This document shows, piece after piece, positions 28,922 to 37,800 of a stretch of DNA of 64,000 nucleotides. The stretch's first letter is position 1, and every line of letters begins with the position of its first letter. The DNA is from Kitasatospora paranensis (GTDB lineage Bacteria; Actinomycetota; Actinomycetes; Streptomycetales; Streptomycetaceae). Both the position numbers and the translations under genes were made by a program. Below the pieces are notes generated by a model, which made no database searches, was not told the origin of the DNA, and saw only the letters and a program-made list of their open reading frames with translations. The stretch covers positions 5,580,001-5,644,000 of the forward strand of contig NZ_BAABKV010000001.1 in assembly GCF_039544005.1 (NCBI RefSeq), read 5' to 3'.

Positions 28922-30020
28922 GTGCAGAATCCCAATGACGTCCGTGGCGCGAGCAGCGGCGACCGGAATACCAGTGGCAGGAACGGGCCGGACAAGTCGA
29001 ACGGGTCGGAGAAGAACGCAGCCCCAACGGCGCTCTCACGGGCAGGAGCCCAGACCGGACCTCGACGGCGGAAGCCGTCGACTCCTGCCAACACGCGAAG
29101 CCCGAACACGACCGAGATGCCGCTGCCGCTGCCGCTGCCGCTGGCACTGCTGCCGTCGACCCAGATTGCCAGAGTCGGCCGGCTCGCCGAGGAACGGAGC
29201 CCGGCGAGGGTGGCCAGGCCGATCAGGTTGACCAGGCCGACAAGGTCTGCGAGGACAGTCGGGCCGACGAGGCTCGCCGAGGCGTTCGGGTTGGCACACA
29301 TCAGCGGGCCGAATCGGCCGATGCGGCAGGTGCCAGTGATCCGGCCGGCCCGAACGGGCTCCTCTCTTCGGCGGCCTGCGCCGGAGGATCCGGCACGGCC
29401 GAGAGTGTGGCACCGCCTCGTGCGACCCGGTCCACTAGGGGAGGCGCGAGAGGCACCGCAGGAAGTGGCCGATCCCGCGCCAAACCGGCGACGCGCCAGG
29501 CGGTCGGTCCGACGGCTGCCGCGGGTGGTTCTGCGGCCGCCGGTCAGCGTTCGTCCGGTGCCGGCCAGAGGCCGGCGACCACCGGGCGCAGCCCCAACCT
29601 GGGGCTGGGACGGTACGGCGAGGAGGTGGCTGCCCGGCGCCTCGTCCACGACGGCCTGCGCATCCTGGAACGGAACTGGCGGTGCTCCGAGGGCGAGCTC
29701 GACATCGTTGCTCTCGACGGCGAGACACTCGCCGTCTGCGAGGTCAAGACCCGCTCGGAGCGTGCCTTCCAGCAACCCGCGGAGGGCATCGACAGGCCCA
29801 AGGCCGAGCGCCTCCGTCGGCTGGCCGAGCGCTGGCTCAACGAGCGCTGGCCGGTCCACTTCGAGCAGCTCGCCCAGAAGGTCGTCGGCGCGGTCCAGGC
29901 CACCGGGACGTCGGACGGGCCCGCGCCGCCGCCCCCGGAGGCGTTCGCATCGACCTCATCGCGGTGGTCAACCGTTTCCGTGGTGCGGCGCTGATCGAGC
30001 ACGTGAGAGGGGCGGTGTGA
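28922..30020 (+). CDS. yraN: YraN family endonuclease-like protein with long N-terminal extension (two shifts)
   Basis: The conserved YraN (UPF0102) domain, a predicted restriction-endonuclease-like fold, is at 29590-30010: LGRYGEEVAARRLVHDGLRI, NWRCSEGELDIVALDG and AVCEVKTRSERAFQ include the E-x-D-ExK type residues. The domain's last part (GGVRIDLIAVVNRFRG) is one frame away, explained by one lost C at 29932-29936. The only strong ribosome site (GGAGGTGA) precedes GTG 28922. From there the frame leads, after one lost C at 29032-29035, into an open frame without stops up to the domain. This gives a 366-aa protein with about 215 disordered residues in front. GTG 29407 is the alternative start. 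Confidence 0.75.
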
Positions 30021-30021
30021 C

Positions 30022-30834
30022 ATGCCGTTCGCTCGCACCTGCTCCGTTGCCCTCATCGGCGTTGACGGCGTGGTGGTCGAGGTCCAGGCGGACCTCGAAC
30101 CCGGCGTCGCAGCTTTCGCCCTGGTGGGGCTCCCCGACAAAGCGCTGACCGAAGCCCGCGACCGGGTCCGGGCTGCGGTGGTCAACAGCGGGGAAAGCTG
30201 GCCGCAACGCAAGCTGACCGTTGGTCTGAGCCCCGCTTCCGTACCCAAGAGCGGCAGCGGGTTCGACCTCGCCGTCGCATGCGCCGTCCTGGCCGCAGCC
30301 GAGCGTCTGGACCCGGCGGTGATCGCCGGCCTGCTGATCATCGGAGAGCTCGGCCTCGACGGCACCGTCAGGCCCGTCCGCGGAGTGCTCCCGTCCGTCC
30401 TTGCCGCTGCCGATGCGGGCTACCGCCAGGTAGTGGTCGCAGAACAGACCGCCGCAGAGGCAGCCCTCGTACCCGGAGTCTCGGTGATGGGAGTGCGAAG
30501 CCTTCGACAGCTCATCGCTCGGCTCACGGACGCACCCGAGCCGGAGGAGGAGCCCGGGCCGGTGGCCGGGCACCCGGACCCTCTCCTGGCTGGGCTGCTC
30601 CTTCCCGGAGCCGGAGTCCGGACCTGCGCGCAGGGCTCGGCGGTCAGGCCCGATCTGGCCGATGTCGCCGGCCAGTACGAGGCCCGCCGCGCGCTGGAGA
30701 TCGCGGCTGCAGGAGGGCACCACCTCTACCTCAAGGGGCCGCCCGGTGGTGGGACATACTGTCCGAGACACAGGAGGACAAGTGCCCAAACCCATACGTG
30801 CCGCTCTCTACCTGCGACTTTCGCGAGACGCTGA
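30022..30834 (+). pseudogene. comM: comM (yifB) 5' fragment, cut by element 1
   Basis: The first 241 codons are the N-terminal Lon-like domain of the ComM/YifB Mg-chelatase-like AAA+ protein (MPFARTCSVALIGVDGVVVEVQ start, KLTVGLSPASVPKSGSGFDLA) up to HHLYLKGPPG. There the native sequence stops in the middle of the Walker A motif and 29 foreign codons run to a stop at 30834. In other bacteria ComM is a hexameric helicase that assists branch migration during transformation. The fragment lacks the ATPase and cannot work alone. It starts 1 bp after yraN and is otherwise undamaged, so insertion looks recent. Confidence 0.93.
30739..30762 (+). other. attL of element 1
   Basis: The comM sequence GGGCCGCCCGGTG changes to element sequence (GTGGGACATACTG) here. 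The only bases shared with the right end at the same register are GGTG (30745-30748). Joining both element ends gives an attP with a GTCCC/GGGAC dyad centred on GG at 30745-30746, the likely crossover dinucleotide. Confidence 0.7.
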
Positions 30835-32319
30835 GGACAGCACGTCGATCGCGTCCCAGGAACAAGACTGCCGGGACTTCTGCCGCCTTCGAGGCTGGGA
30901 GGTGGTGCAGGTGGTCAGCGACGTTGACGTGTCCGGAGCCATCCGGCCGGAAGACCGGTCCGGTTTCCGAGAGATCCTCGACAACCTGTCTGAGGTGGAT
31001 GTGGTCGTTGCTCGGTCGGTTGACCGCTTCTCTCGGGTTACCGCGCACTTTGCTGCGCTGGTCGAGATGCTGACCGGCAGAGGAGCCACCCTGGCGGATG
31101 TTCAGGGGCAGGTGGACTTGACCAGCCCTTACGGGAAGTTCGTGACCACGATCATGGTTGCCTTCGCTGAGATGGAACGGGAGACGATCAAGGCTCGAAT
31201 CCTTCGGTCGCGCGGTGAGCTTCGTCGCCAGGGGCGCTGGCTTGGTGGTGCTGCGCCGTATGGCTTCCGGCTGGTCGAGAAAGACGGCGGCAAGGCCCTT
31301 GACCTCGACGGGTATGCGCAGGGCGTCCTGACCAGGGTCGTTCGCCGTGTAGTCGAGGGTGTCACGCTCTCGCAGGAGGTTGACCGGCTGAACAGCAGTG
31401 GAGAGCGTTCGCCGGGCACATACCGGAAGTTGGCCAGAGGGGAGTGGCACCCACCGATGGTCTGGGAAGAGTGGACGTACTCAGCGCTGTATCAACTTCT
31501 CCGCTCGGAGGTACTCCGGGGCTATCGCGTTGTCGGGAAGCGATCGGATCGGCGTGCTGTGCGTGATGAGTTCGGGGCACCCGTCCGGGTTGGGCCGGCT
31601 CTGCTGGACGATGAGACGTGGTACGAGCTGCAAGACGCACTAGATCGTGCCGGGCAGACCAACCGTCGCCCACGGCGGAAGGCGACGCTCCTGCTCCACG
31701 TCGCATGGTGCCCGAATTGCGATGAGACGCTGTACTACAACTCTCGCGAGTACAGGGGGAAGCGTCTCGACCTGTACACCTGCGAGGCTGCACGCTACAA
31801 GCGGGTGCGCGATAAGGGACTCTGCCCTGGCATCTCGGTCAATGCTGCTCGGCTGGAGGAGCAGGTAGAGGATTGGCTCCTGACCCGCTTCGGGCCCATT
31901 GAGTTTCAAGTTCAGCGCCGCGTGGGCGGGGAAGCGACCGCCGAGTCAAGCTGGACGGACTCACGGCTGACATTGATGCCCTGGCTGCCGACTTGGCGGT
32001 GCTCCGGGGCGCCGCTCGGGATGCTGTCCTCCGGCAACTTGAGGCCCGCCAGGAGGCCCTTGAAGAGATTGAGGCTGAGCCGGACACCCCAGAGCGTTGG
32101 GAGTGGGTCCCTACCGGCCGTACCGTTGCCGACGAGTGGAAGGCGCGCGATACGGCGGAACGGCGCCTCTTGCTGCTGGACTTCAACATCAGGGCGACGG
32201 TAACTCCGGCGAACGGGCGAAGGGCGTGGGACCCGGAGCGTATACACGTGGGCCGACACGTTGAGGACCCGGAAGCTGAAGCCCTTGAGGCCATACGCCG
32301 AGAACTCGAAGAGCTCTAG
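30782..32319 (+). CDS. int: large serine recombinase (integrase) of element 1 (one-base shift)
   Basis: Integrase of about 512 aa. The catalytic domain has LYLRLSRDAEDSTSIASQEQDC with nucleophile Ser about residue 14, and ARSVDRFSR. The recombinase domain has LGGAAPYGFRLV. A zinc ribbon has CPNCDETL with later Cys, followed by a C-terminal coiled coil (LEARQEALEEIEAEPDTPERWEW). GTG 30782 follows AGGAGG at 4 bp, 36 bp from the crossover. The frame breaks at the G run 31928-31931 after the zinc ribbon; adding one G gives GGGSDRRVKLDGLTADIDAL and a normal C-terminus. Whether the break is real or a base-calling loss decides if the element can still move. Confidence 0.93.
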
Positions 32320-32530
32320 CCGCCTCGTAGCGGCCCTCTCGGCCCCTGTCAGGTGAAACCCGCCCGGCGGGGGCTTTCTCGCGCCCCTAGGTGGCCATGC
32401 AGGGGCTTCCTGCGCCCCAGGGCCTTGCCGCTGTGCCTGGGCGCATGCTCTGAAGCGCTCCCCTGACGAATGACGGTGGTGGGGAACGTTCCGGGTTCTC
32501 AGCAGGGAGATAGTTTTATTGGTTCTCTCT

Positions 32531-32618
32531 AGTCACCTATAGTGGCTTTGAGCTGGTAGTTTTCACCCTCTGTGAGTCACCTATAGGGAGCTGTAAAGCC
32601 TCTGTGAATCACTTACTA
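32531..32618. repeat. iteron-like direct repeats in an AT-rich stretch
   Basis: AGTCACCTATAG occurs at 32531-32542 and 32575-32586, with a variant AATCACTTACTA at 32607-32618; the second and third copies are both preceded by CCTCTGTG. The surrounding 32510-32620 is unusually AT-rich for this genome. A small hairpin (CCCACC-TTC-GGTGGG, 32619-32633) follows. The position just upstream of the Rep-like gene suits a replication origin or its operator. Confidence 0.5.
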
Positions 32619-32675
32619 CCCACCTTCGGTGGGACAGCGGGGGTGAAATGACGTGAACATTTTCAAGGAGTCCAG

Positions 32676-33395
32676 TTGGGAAAGTACATAGATGACACGC
32701 TCGCCCGCCAGGCCTGGGAGGTAGCCGCCGCCATGGCCGCGCGCCCTGGGGTGCCAGCAGTGCCGTTCGTGTGGGATGGGGGTCAGTGGGTGACCTTGGG
32801 CGGCCAATGGCGTGACGTTCCTATGATCCGCCGGGGTCTGGGGGAATGGCTGCTCGCCGCTGCGAAGTCGGTGGACGCAGGACTGTCAGAGGAGAGCCGC
32901 CGGCGTGGACTACGGGCCCACCTGCTGGAGGCCCAGATCTCTGCGAGAGAGGCGACTGACCCCGACGAGCAAGCATATTTTCGTGCGGCTGCCGAGGGGC
33001 TTTCCGCTGAGTTGGAACTCATATCTGAGCCGCTGGGGATTCCCGACAATCCGGCCCTCGTGAAGAGGATGAGTGAGGTGGCCTCAGAGCTACTGTCCGC
33101 TTCGACTGGCCGGGCCAATCAACTCCTCGCCATCGCTTCGCAGTTCGACGCTTTCCGTGCTGCAATGAAGGACCCTGCCGATTGGGTGGCCGGCCTGTCC
33201 GCTGTGCCCCGCAGTGAGCATGTGCGCACGTCTGCTGTTTGGGACGCGTTCAGCCTGGCTGAGCCCGTCTTGGCCCGGTCGCTCGGTGTCCGGACGGGGA
33301 AGAGCCTGTTGTTTGCTGCGATGGACAAGCGGTTCGGCGCTCGCCGGAAGCTGTCTGGCTACGAGGGGTGGCGCGGAGTTACCCTTGCGCTCTAG
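32676..33395 (+). CDS. Rep-like protein with primase-type C-terminal winged helix
   Basis: This 239-aa protein starts at TTG 32676 with AAGGAG 8 bp upstream. The N-terminal two thirds are helical with no recognised motif (RQAWEVAAAMAARPGVPAVPF). The last 60 residues (SAVWDAFSLAEPVLARSLGV, AMDKRFGARRKLSGYEGWRG) resemble the winged-helix C-terminus of P4/D5-type primase-helicases, but there is no Walker ATPase. With iteron-like repeats just upstream it is a candidate replication initiator or origin-binding protein of element 1. The assignment is tentative. Confidence 0.5.
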   Translation: MGKYIDDTLARQAWEVAAAMAARPGVPAVPFVWDGGQWVTLGGQWRDVPMIRRGLGEWLLAAAKSVDAGLSEESRRRGLRAHLLEAQISAREATDPDEQAYFRAAAEGLSAELELISEPLGIPDNPALVKRMSEVASELLSASTGRANQLLAIASQFDAFRAAMKDPADWVAGLSAVPRSEHVRTSAVWDAFSLAEPVLARSLGVRTGKSLLFAAMDKRFGARRKLSGYEGWRGVTLAL

Positions 33396-33494
33396 TAGGT
33401 GTCGAGCGCGCGCAAGCGGGCTAGCAGCGCGTAAATTTACGGATTGCTAGCCCGCTTGCTGTTCGGCCACGTGCGTTGTGTGACCTGCTGTGAC

Positions 33495-34157
33495 TCAGCT
33501 GGCTGGACCCAAGACGCGGATCTCCGGCTTCATGTAGTGGGCGTTTTGTCCGTTCTTTGTGACCACGTCCACTCGGACAAGTGACAGCTCACAGAGCGCC
33601 GGGCCGTCGACCGCAGCGAGATCGTTCTCTACACCTTCGAGGGCCCCAAGTAGAGTCCAAGTGCCCGTCTTGAACTGGAACTCACCAAGGTCGGGGCGAT
33701 CCGCGAGACGGAACGTGACCTCGATGCTGGGGCTCGGACCCATGAAATCCCTGGCCGAATTCTTGCGTTCTGACAGGGTGGCCGGACAGCCGCACGGAGT
33801 TCCGCGCTTCTTAGCAGGTGATAGGAATTCGACTCCATCGCAGTGGTGGACAAGTTCACCCCGATTCCAAAGCTTCATGTCGACGCAAAGGTCGTTTAGT
33901 CCTGCCATCAGGATGGGAACGGTGTTGGCGCGGGTGTCCACGGCGAGGTGAAGCTCTCTGCTGCTCCCGATGTACTGGGGGGTGCCGCCGAACAGTTCAG
34001 CAACCGCATCTGCGATGATCGGAGACCCGGTTTTAATTCGCCACTCAGAGAGCCCCACTGGGACTCTGTTCTCATCCGTCTTGCCAGCGGCGAAGACCCC
34101 GGCGATGATCCTGGAATCTTGGCCTGTTTCGCCACTGTTGAAGGTCTTTGTTCCCAT
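33495..34157 (-). CDS. recombination directionality factor-like protein
   Basis: This 220-aa protein resembles the Gp3-like recombination directionality factors that switch large serine integrases from integration to excision. Shared features I recognise are the KTGSPIIADAVAELFGGTP region, the central LVHHCDGVEFLSP with a following CGCP that may bind zinc, and the VTFRLADRPDLGEFQFKTG strand pair before a C-terminal RVDVVTKNG...YMKPEIRVLG. It lies in the same element as the integrase and points back towards it. Identification rests on motif memory, without a search. Confidence 0.55.
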   Translation of the reverse strand: MGTKTFNSGETGQDSRIIAGVFAAGKTDENRVPVGLSEWRIKTGSPIIADAVAELFGGTPQYIGSSRELHLAVDTRANTVPILMAGLNDLCVDMKLWNRGELVHHCDGVEFLSPAKKRGTPCGCPATLSERKNSARDFMGPSPSIEVTFRLADRPDLGEFQFKTGTWTLLGALEGVENDLAAVDGPALCELSLVRVDVVTKNGQNAHYMKPEIRVLGPAS

Positions 34158-34315
34158 GCCACCCTCCGCGCTTAGGGATATTGACGGGATCGTAGCATTG
34201 GAAACTCCCCGCGCGGCCTAGTGTCCGCAATTGGGTAACTTTTCGTGCTCATGTCTAATATTGACTATGGCTGCCCGCCCTAGGTGAGCGGGTGTTGCTG
34301 TGGGGCGAAACGAAG

Positions 34316-34345
34316 GGACCACATACTGAATTCAGTACGTGGTCC
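34316..34345 (-). terminator. hairpin terminator of the resolvase gene
   Basis: A 15-bp inverted repeat with one mismatch (GGACCACATACTGAA / TTCAGTACGTGGTCC) with almost no loop lies 11 bp beyond the resolvase stop, between it and the RDF-like gene on the same strand. Confidence 0.7.
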
Positions 34346-34356
34346 GTCCGGCGTTC

Positions 34357-34938
34357 CTAGTCGTCGCCCAGGTGTCGGTACAGCGTTGCGCGGCTGATGC
34401 TGAGCGCCTTGGCGATGCTGCTCACGCTCTCGCCCTTGGCCCGGCGGGCGCGGGCGATCGTCAGCTTGTCCTCGCTGATTACCGTAGGTCGCCCGCCGGT
34501 GCGCCCCTGAGCCTTAGCCGCTTCCAAGCCTGCGCGGGTTCTGTCCTTGATCAGGCTGCGCTCGAACTCCGCCATGGCGCCTACAACCTGAAGCATGAGC
34601 CGGCCGTCCGGTGTGTTCGGGTCGATGCTGGCCAGCGCCCCGGTGAGGACCTTGAATCCGATCCCGCGCGCTGCCAGGGCGTCCACCATGCCCACAAGGT
34701 CGATCAGGGAGCGGGCGAAGCGATCAAGCTTCCAGACACACAGGGTGTCGCCGGGGCGAAGGTAGTCCAGCACTGCGGCAAGTTCTGGACGGTCCGTGTT
34801 CTTTCCGCTGGCCTTGTCGGTGAAGATTCGAGTGCAGCCAGCTTCGGACAGGGCGTCGTGCTGGAGCTGCGCCTCCTGGTCGTCGGTGGAGACTCGGGCG
34901 TAGCCGATCCGGTGGCCGCTGACTGCGTGCGTCGTCAT
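34357..34938 (-). CDS. small serine resolvase/invertase
   Basis: This 193-aa Tn3/Hin-type recombinase is full length. The catalytic domain has GYARVSTDDQEAQLQ (nucleophile Ser17), KASGKNTDRPEL and WKLDRFARSL; the E helix is GRLMLQVVGAMAEFERSLIKDR; the C-terminal helix-turn-helix is SVSSIAKALSISRATLYRHL. It likely resolves dimers of the excised element or inverts DNA. No Tn3-family transposase is present, and a candidate res site lies just upstream of its start. Confidence 0.92.
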   Translation of the reverse strand: MTTHAVSGHRIGYARVSTDDQEAQLQHDALSEAGCTRIFTDKASGKNTDRPELAAVLDYLRPGDTLCVWKLDRFARSLIDLVGMVDALAARGIGFKVLTGALASIDPNTPDGRLMLQVVGAMAEFERSLIKDRTRAGLEAAKAQGRTGGRPTVISEDKLTIARARRAKGESVSSIAKALSISRATLYRHLGDD

Positions 34939-34958
34939 GCCTCAACAGTCTCATAACT

Positions 34959-35070
34959 CGTCTCAAAAGATCAAGGCTTTGAAGTGGCTTCTGAGACGGG
35001 TTTTGGACACCAGAACGGCCCCGCTGTACCCCATCGACCGAGCGTCGCAATAACCATCGTTTATGCGACG
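34959..35070. promoter_or_regulatory. candidate res site of the resolvase
   Basis: A 28-bp imperfect dyad at 35043-35070 (half-sites CGTCGCAATAACCA and TCGTTTATGCGACG, 11 of 14 pairs) has a central AT, the size and centre expected of resolvase crossover site I. CGTCTCA at 34959-34965 and its complement TGAGACG at 34992-34998 form a second dyad closer to the gene, where accessory sites lie in Tn3-type systems. The rest of 34939-35487 shows no gene; its last 60 bp is the AT-rich promoter region of the next gene. Confidence 0.5.
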
Positions 35071-35487
35071 GTCGGCCCAGCTTGAGGCCATCACACTCCG
35101 TAGTGATGCCTCCTGCTGTCCTGTCTCACGCACCGTTGTCGGTGTCGCACCTGACCTTGTTGGATTCTCAGCTGGTCTCAGGTGCCGCTGGCGCTGGTTC
35201 TTTCGGGGATGGCACAACTACAACGAAGGCCACGTCTGGGCTGATCTGTAAGTGCCATGGCACGCCCTAACGGCCACGCGACGGGAAGCAGGCTGACCGC
35301 ACCAGGAACGACACGGCCTTCGGCCGGCAGGCTTGGCGCGCCAATGGTGCTGGCACGGAGAGAAACCTTGAGAGAGTAATAAACTGCCTGAAAGGATGAA
35401 AAGATTAGGCCGATCACCCCTCACTAGGAGTCATCTGCCGTGGAGTCAGTATATTAGTCAAGGTATGCGTCTCTCTGGAGGTACTCG

Positions 35488-36084
35488 ATGGCGGCTGGCG
35501 CAGCGGGGGCTGGGGGAAGTCAGGACCGATCAGCTCGCAGTGAGAAGTTTGCCAGAGGAGCCGTAGTCGGCGTATATGTTTTTAGTGCCCTAGTCGCATT
35601 GGTTGCAGCGCTGGTGATGCTCGCCAATGATGTACCAGGGACGTTGATCGTGGCAACTTTCGCCCTGTTCGCAATCATTGTTCTGTATCTTGCCAGCGCG
35701 CTGCTATGGGAAGTGTTGTCTGGCGTCGGAAAAGTAGATCTAGTGCCGGCAGTCCAAGTGGGAACTCCAGGAAATCCGTCGGGACTGTCCCCGGCGATGG
35801 CCCAAGCAACACAGCTTGCAGTAACTGTTCAGGGCGTTGTATTGGGTCTGGTCTTTGCTTTCCTGGGAGGCAGGGTCGCAACAGTCACGATTCAGGTCGG
35901 AGCAGTATCCCTGGCTGCTGGAGTCGTTTTCGGCCTTTTGCTTTATGCTCTCGTTGTTATCGAAGTTCCAGGCGCCAGCTGTGCCGCCATGGCCGGAGTT
36001 CTGTTCAACTGGTCACTCTGGGCCGCTAGTTACGGTTTGGCATGCATTGTTTGCTCGCTATTCGGTCCAGTATCGGCGAAATGA
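35488..36084 (+). CDS. hypothetical membrane protein, cargo of element 1
   Basis: This 198-aa protein has a short charged N-terminus, then two helices (VVGVYVFSALVALVAALVML and LIVATFALFAIIVLYLASALL), a loop of about 35 residues, and three more helices (LAVTVQGVVLGLVFAFLG, VGAVSLAAGVVFGLLLYALVV, FNWSLWAASYGLACIVCSLF). GGAGG lies 7 bp upstream of ATG 35488. Base composition is clearly lower in GC than the chromosome. I recognise no family. It is co-directional with the next gene at 28 bp spacing, so the two likely work together. Confidence 0.75.
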   Translation: MAAGAAGAGGSQDRSARSEKFARGAVVGVYVFSALVALVAALVMLANDVPGTLIVATFALFAIIVLYLASALLWEVLSGVGKVDLVPAVQVGTPGNPSGLSPAMAQATQLAVTVQGVVLGLVFAFLGGRVATVTIQVGAVSLAAGVVFGLLLYALVVIEVPGASCAAMAGVLFNWSLWAASYGLACIVCSLFGPVSAK

Positions 36085-36112
36085 TCAAAATCATGAGTGA
36101 GGGAGGATGCAG

Positions 36113-36772
36113 GTGGGTGGTCTAGGTGGCCGGGCAGTGGTCGTCGAAGAGCTGGAGCGAGCCGAGCTGTTCACCTTCTCGGGCGACGCTATTGACTCTG
36201 CTAATCGCTTCTGCGCGGCATGGCTGGCTGAAAATTTCGAGTCAGATCTGAAGCTGCAAGGGATCCGGGAGTTAGCGCTAATCTCGGCGGCCGAATTCTC
36301 CCTAATTCCAGAATTCCTTGACCCGCTGGCGTCGAGGGCTCCATATCAAGTGCGTGATCGCGATGCGGAATTGGCGCTACTGAAAACCGACACCAGCACG
36401 CTTATCCCGATTCACCTTCGTGCGGAGCCGAGTGCCTACCTGGAGCCACTAGTCTCTCGGTATGATCTGTCAATTTTCAGTGCGGATATCGCAAAGCTGC
36501 AACTCCTTGATGAGGAGTGGTGGGAAAAAGTCGACCGCGATCACGGGGCGATCTGGAGACAGGTCGAGGATCTGAGGCATTCTCATTTGGTCTGTCCCTG
36601 GATGCCTGCCCGCATGGTAGCCAATTCTCCACTCCTGCAAATCCAAGGACTTCTATGGATGCTCCGGATGGCAATTTCTAGAAATGAAGATTATCGCGAC
36701 GAGGTTCCCAAGGCTATCGCTTCATTCGTCAGTCGCTACGGGGTTGGTGGAGGAGGTGAAAACCTGACTTAA
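36113..36772 (+). CDS. hypothetical protein, cargo of element 1
   Basis: Protein of about 219 aa with no membrane segment and no motif I recognise. GTG 36113 is preferred because GAGGGAGG sits 6 bp upstream; ATG 36107 directly abuts that site. Features are an acidic, Leu/Trp-rich composition, a KTDTSTLIPIHLRAEPSAYLEP-type region and a C-terminal helical segment (LLQIQGLLWMLRMAISR). Codon 54 or so is TTA (36272-36274), the rare Leu codon that needs the developmentally controlled bldA tRNA in Streptomyces. Codon use is unlike the chromosome, pointing to transfer. Confidence 0.7.
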   Translation: MGGLGGRAVVVEELERAELFTFSGDAIDSANRFCAAWLAENFESDLKLQGIRELALISAAEFSLIPEFLDPLASRAPYQVRDRDAELALLKTDTSTLIPIHLRAEPSAYLEPLVSRYDLSIFSADIAKLQLLDEEWWEKVDRDHGAIWRQVEDLRHSHLVCPWMPARMVANSPLLQIQGLLWMLRMAISRNEDYRDEVPKAIASFVSRYGVGGGGENLT

Positions 36773-37104
36773 TAGCAGATGGCTCCATGGTTCCGAGATT
36801 AACCGGCCTGAAGTCGCTTATCGCAGCTTGGGCCGCTGCACCTCTTCCCTGCGCCTATCGTCGCTCGCACTGATTGCATTCGCTTGGATCTCTTGCCAGA
36901 GCGAACCCGCAGGGTTGGCCAGCCTCCAGTGGCTCTGTTGGCACTGGTAGTGACCGGTTGGGCCCGGCCGCTGAATTGACACGTGCGTCCTGAGCTGGGC
37001 ACCGGGGGTGGCTCGATCTCTGGGCGGTTCGGTGCTGGGGACCCTGGCCCCCTGGAGACGTGCATCGCCGCGAATTAGGGACCCGGGGGTTTCGCTCCCG
37101 GCTA
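36773..37104. other. gene-free stretch in element 1
   Basis: No frame here has natural protein composition. Near its right end CCGGG and CCCGG flank a short loop (about 37085-37103) that may terminate the leftward small-gene pair. I see nothing else. Confidence 0.4.
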
Positions 37105-37305
37105 CTACGGTGTCGCCTCTCGTTGGGCACCTTCAGGCGCGTCGTTCGGTGGTAGGAGGTAGCGGCGCTTCGTGATGCTCTCCCGTCCACCCTTGAGGGG
37201 CCGGACGAACACACCGAAGCTGTGCACCGCCATGACTCGTACTGTCTGGCCCGACTGCTGGTCGTATGCCGCCTGCCCGACGCTCGGCTGCCAGTTCTGC
37301 GTCAT
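37105..37305 (-). CDS. small hypothetical protein
   Basis: This 66-aa protein (MTQNWQPSVGQAAYDQ start, VRVMAVHSFGVFVRPL, ESITKRRYLLPP) looks like a small beta-barrel. Its ATG overlaps the stop of the upstream gene by 4 bp (ATGA), indicating translational coupling and supporting that both are real. Function unknown. It belongs to a leftward pair divergent from the XRE regulator, a layout often seen in streptomycetes. Confidence 0.65.
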   Translation of the reverse strand: MTQNWQPSVGQAAYDQQSGQTVRVMAVHSFGVFVRPLKGGRESITKRRYLLPPNDAPEGAQREATP

Positions 37306-37658
37306 GAGGGCAACTCCCGAGAAACAAGGGTGTAGCCGTCGCCTGGAAGCGCCGGCTCGGCGCCTGCCTCAGCGAGGATGGTTGCGAGTAGGCCGCGAGA
37401 CTCGCCATCGATCAGCCTGCCAGTCAGGCGGGCGTACTCGGTAAGCACGTCGGCCAGCGCGCGGGCCGTAGCAGCGTGGCAGCCCCCAAGCGAGACGTGC
37501 GGTCCAGCGCGAAGGCCGCGCCCGCTGACTACTGGCATCACCCCGGGGCTGGCTGGCAGACCCGCCAGTTTCCAAGCTGTCTCCACGGCGTCCGCCGCCT
37601 GCTCGGCTTCCACGCGAGTAGTGCGCAGCCGCGCTGTCTCACTCTCCACTTCGCTCAA
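37302..37658 (-). CDS. small helical hypothetical protein
   Basis: This 118-aa acidic/Ala-rich protein begins with a predicted helix (TARLRTTRVEAEQAADAVETAW) and ends with another (AATARALADVLTEYARLTGRL). No catalytic motif is visible. It is coupled to the 66-aa gene by a 4-bp overlap and is divergent from the XRE regulator at 37.8 kb, which probably controls the pair. Function unknown. Confidence 0.65.
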   Translation of the reverse strand: MSEVESETARLRTTRVEAEQAADAVETAWKLAGLPASPGVMPVVSGRGLRAGPHVSLGGCHAATARALADVLTEYARLTGRLIDGESRGLLATILAEAGAEPALPGDGYTLVSRELPS

Positions 37659-37800
37659 CGTTCGGCTCCATCTCGCTGGTCAAGCTTGGCTATGACGCAT
37701 GTGTACCGCTCCATTCAGGCGAGATCAGGGGGCAAATCCGGGACGCTGATACCTGCTGGGCGGTAGCGTCGAAGAACGCCCAAATGTCCCGGGGGACCCC

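Noticed and set aside
34357..35070. Complete Tn3-family transposon around the resolvase
   Set aside because: No transposase and no 38-bp terminal inverted repeats could be found; only the resolvase and dyads are present.
34963..35217. 84-aa leftward open frame upstream of the resolvase
   Set aside because: It overlaps the candidate res site, has no ribosome site and no natural composition.
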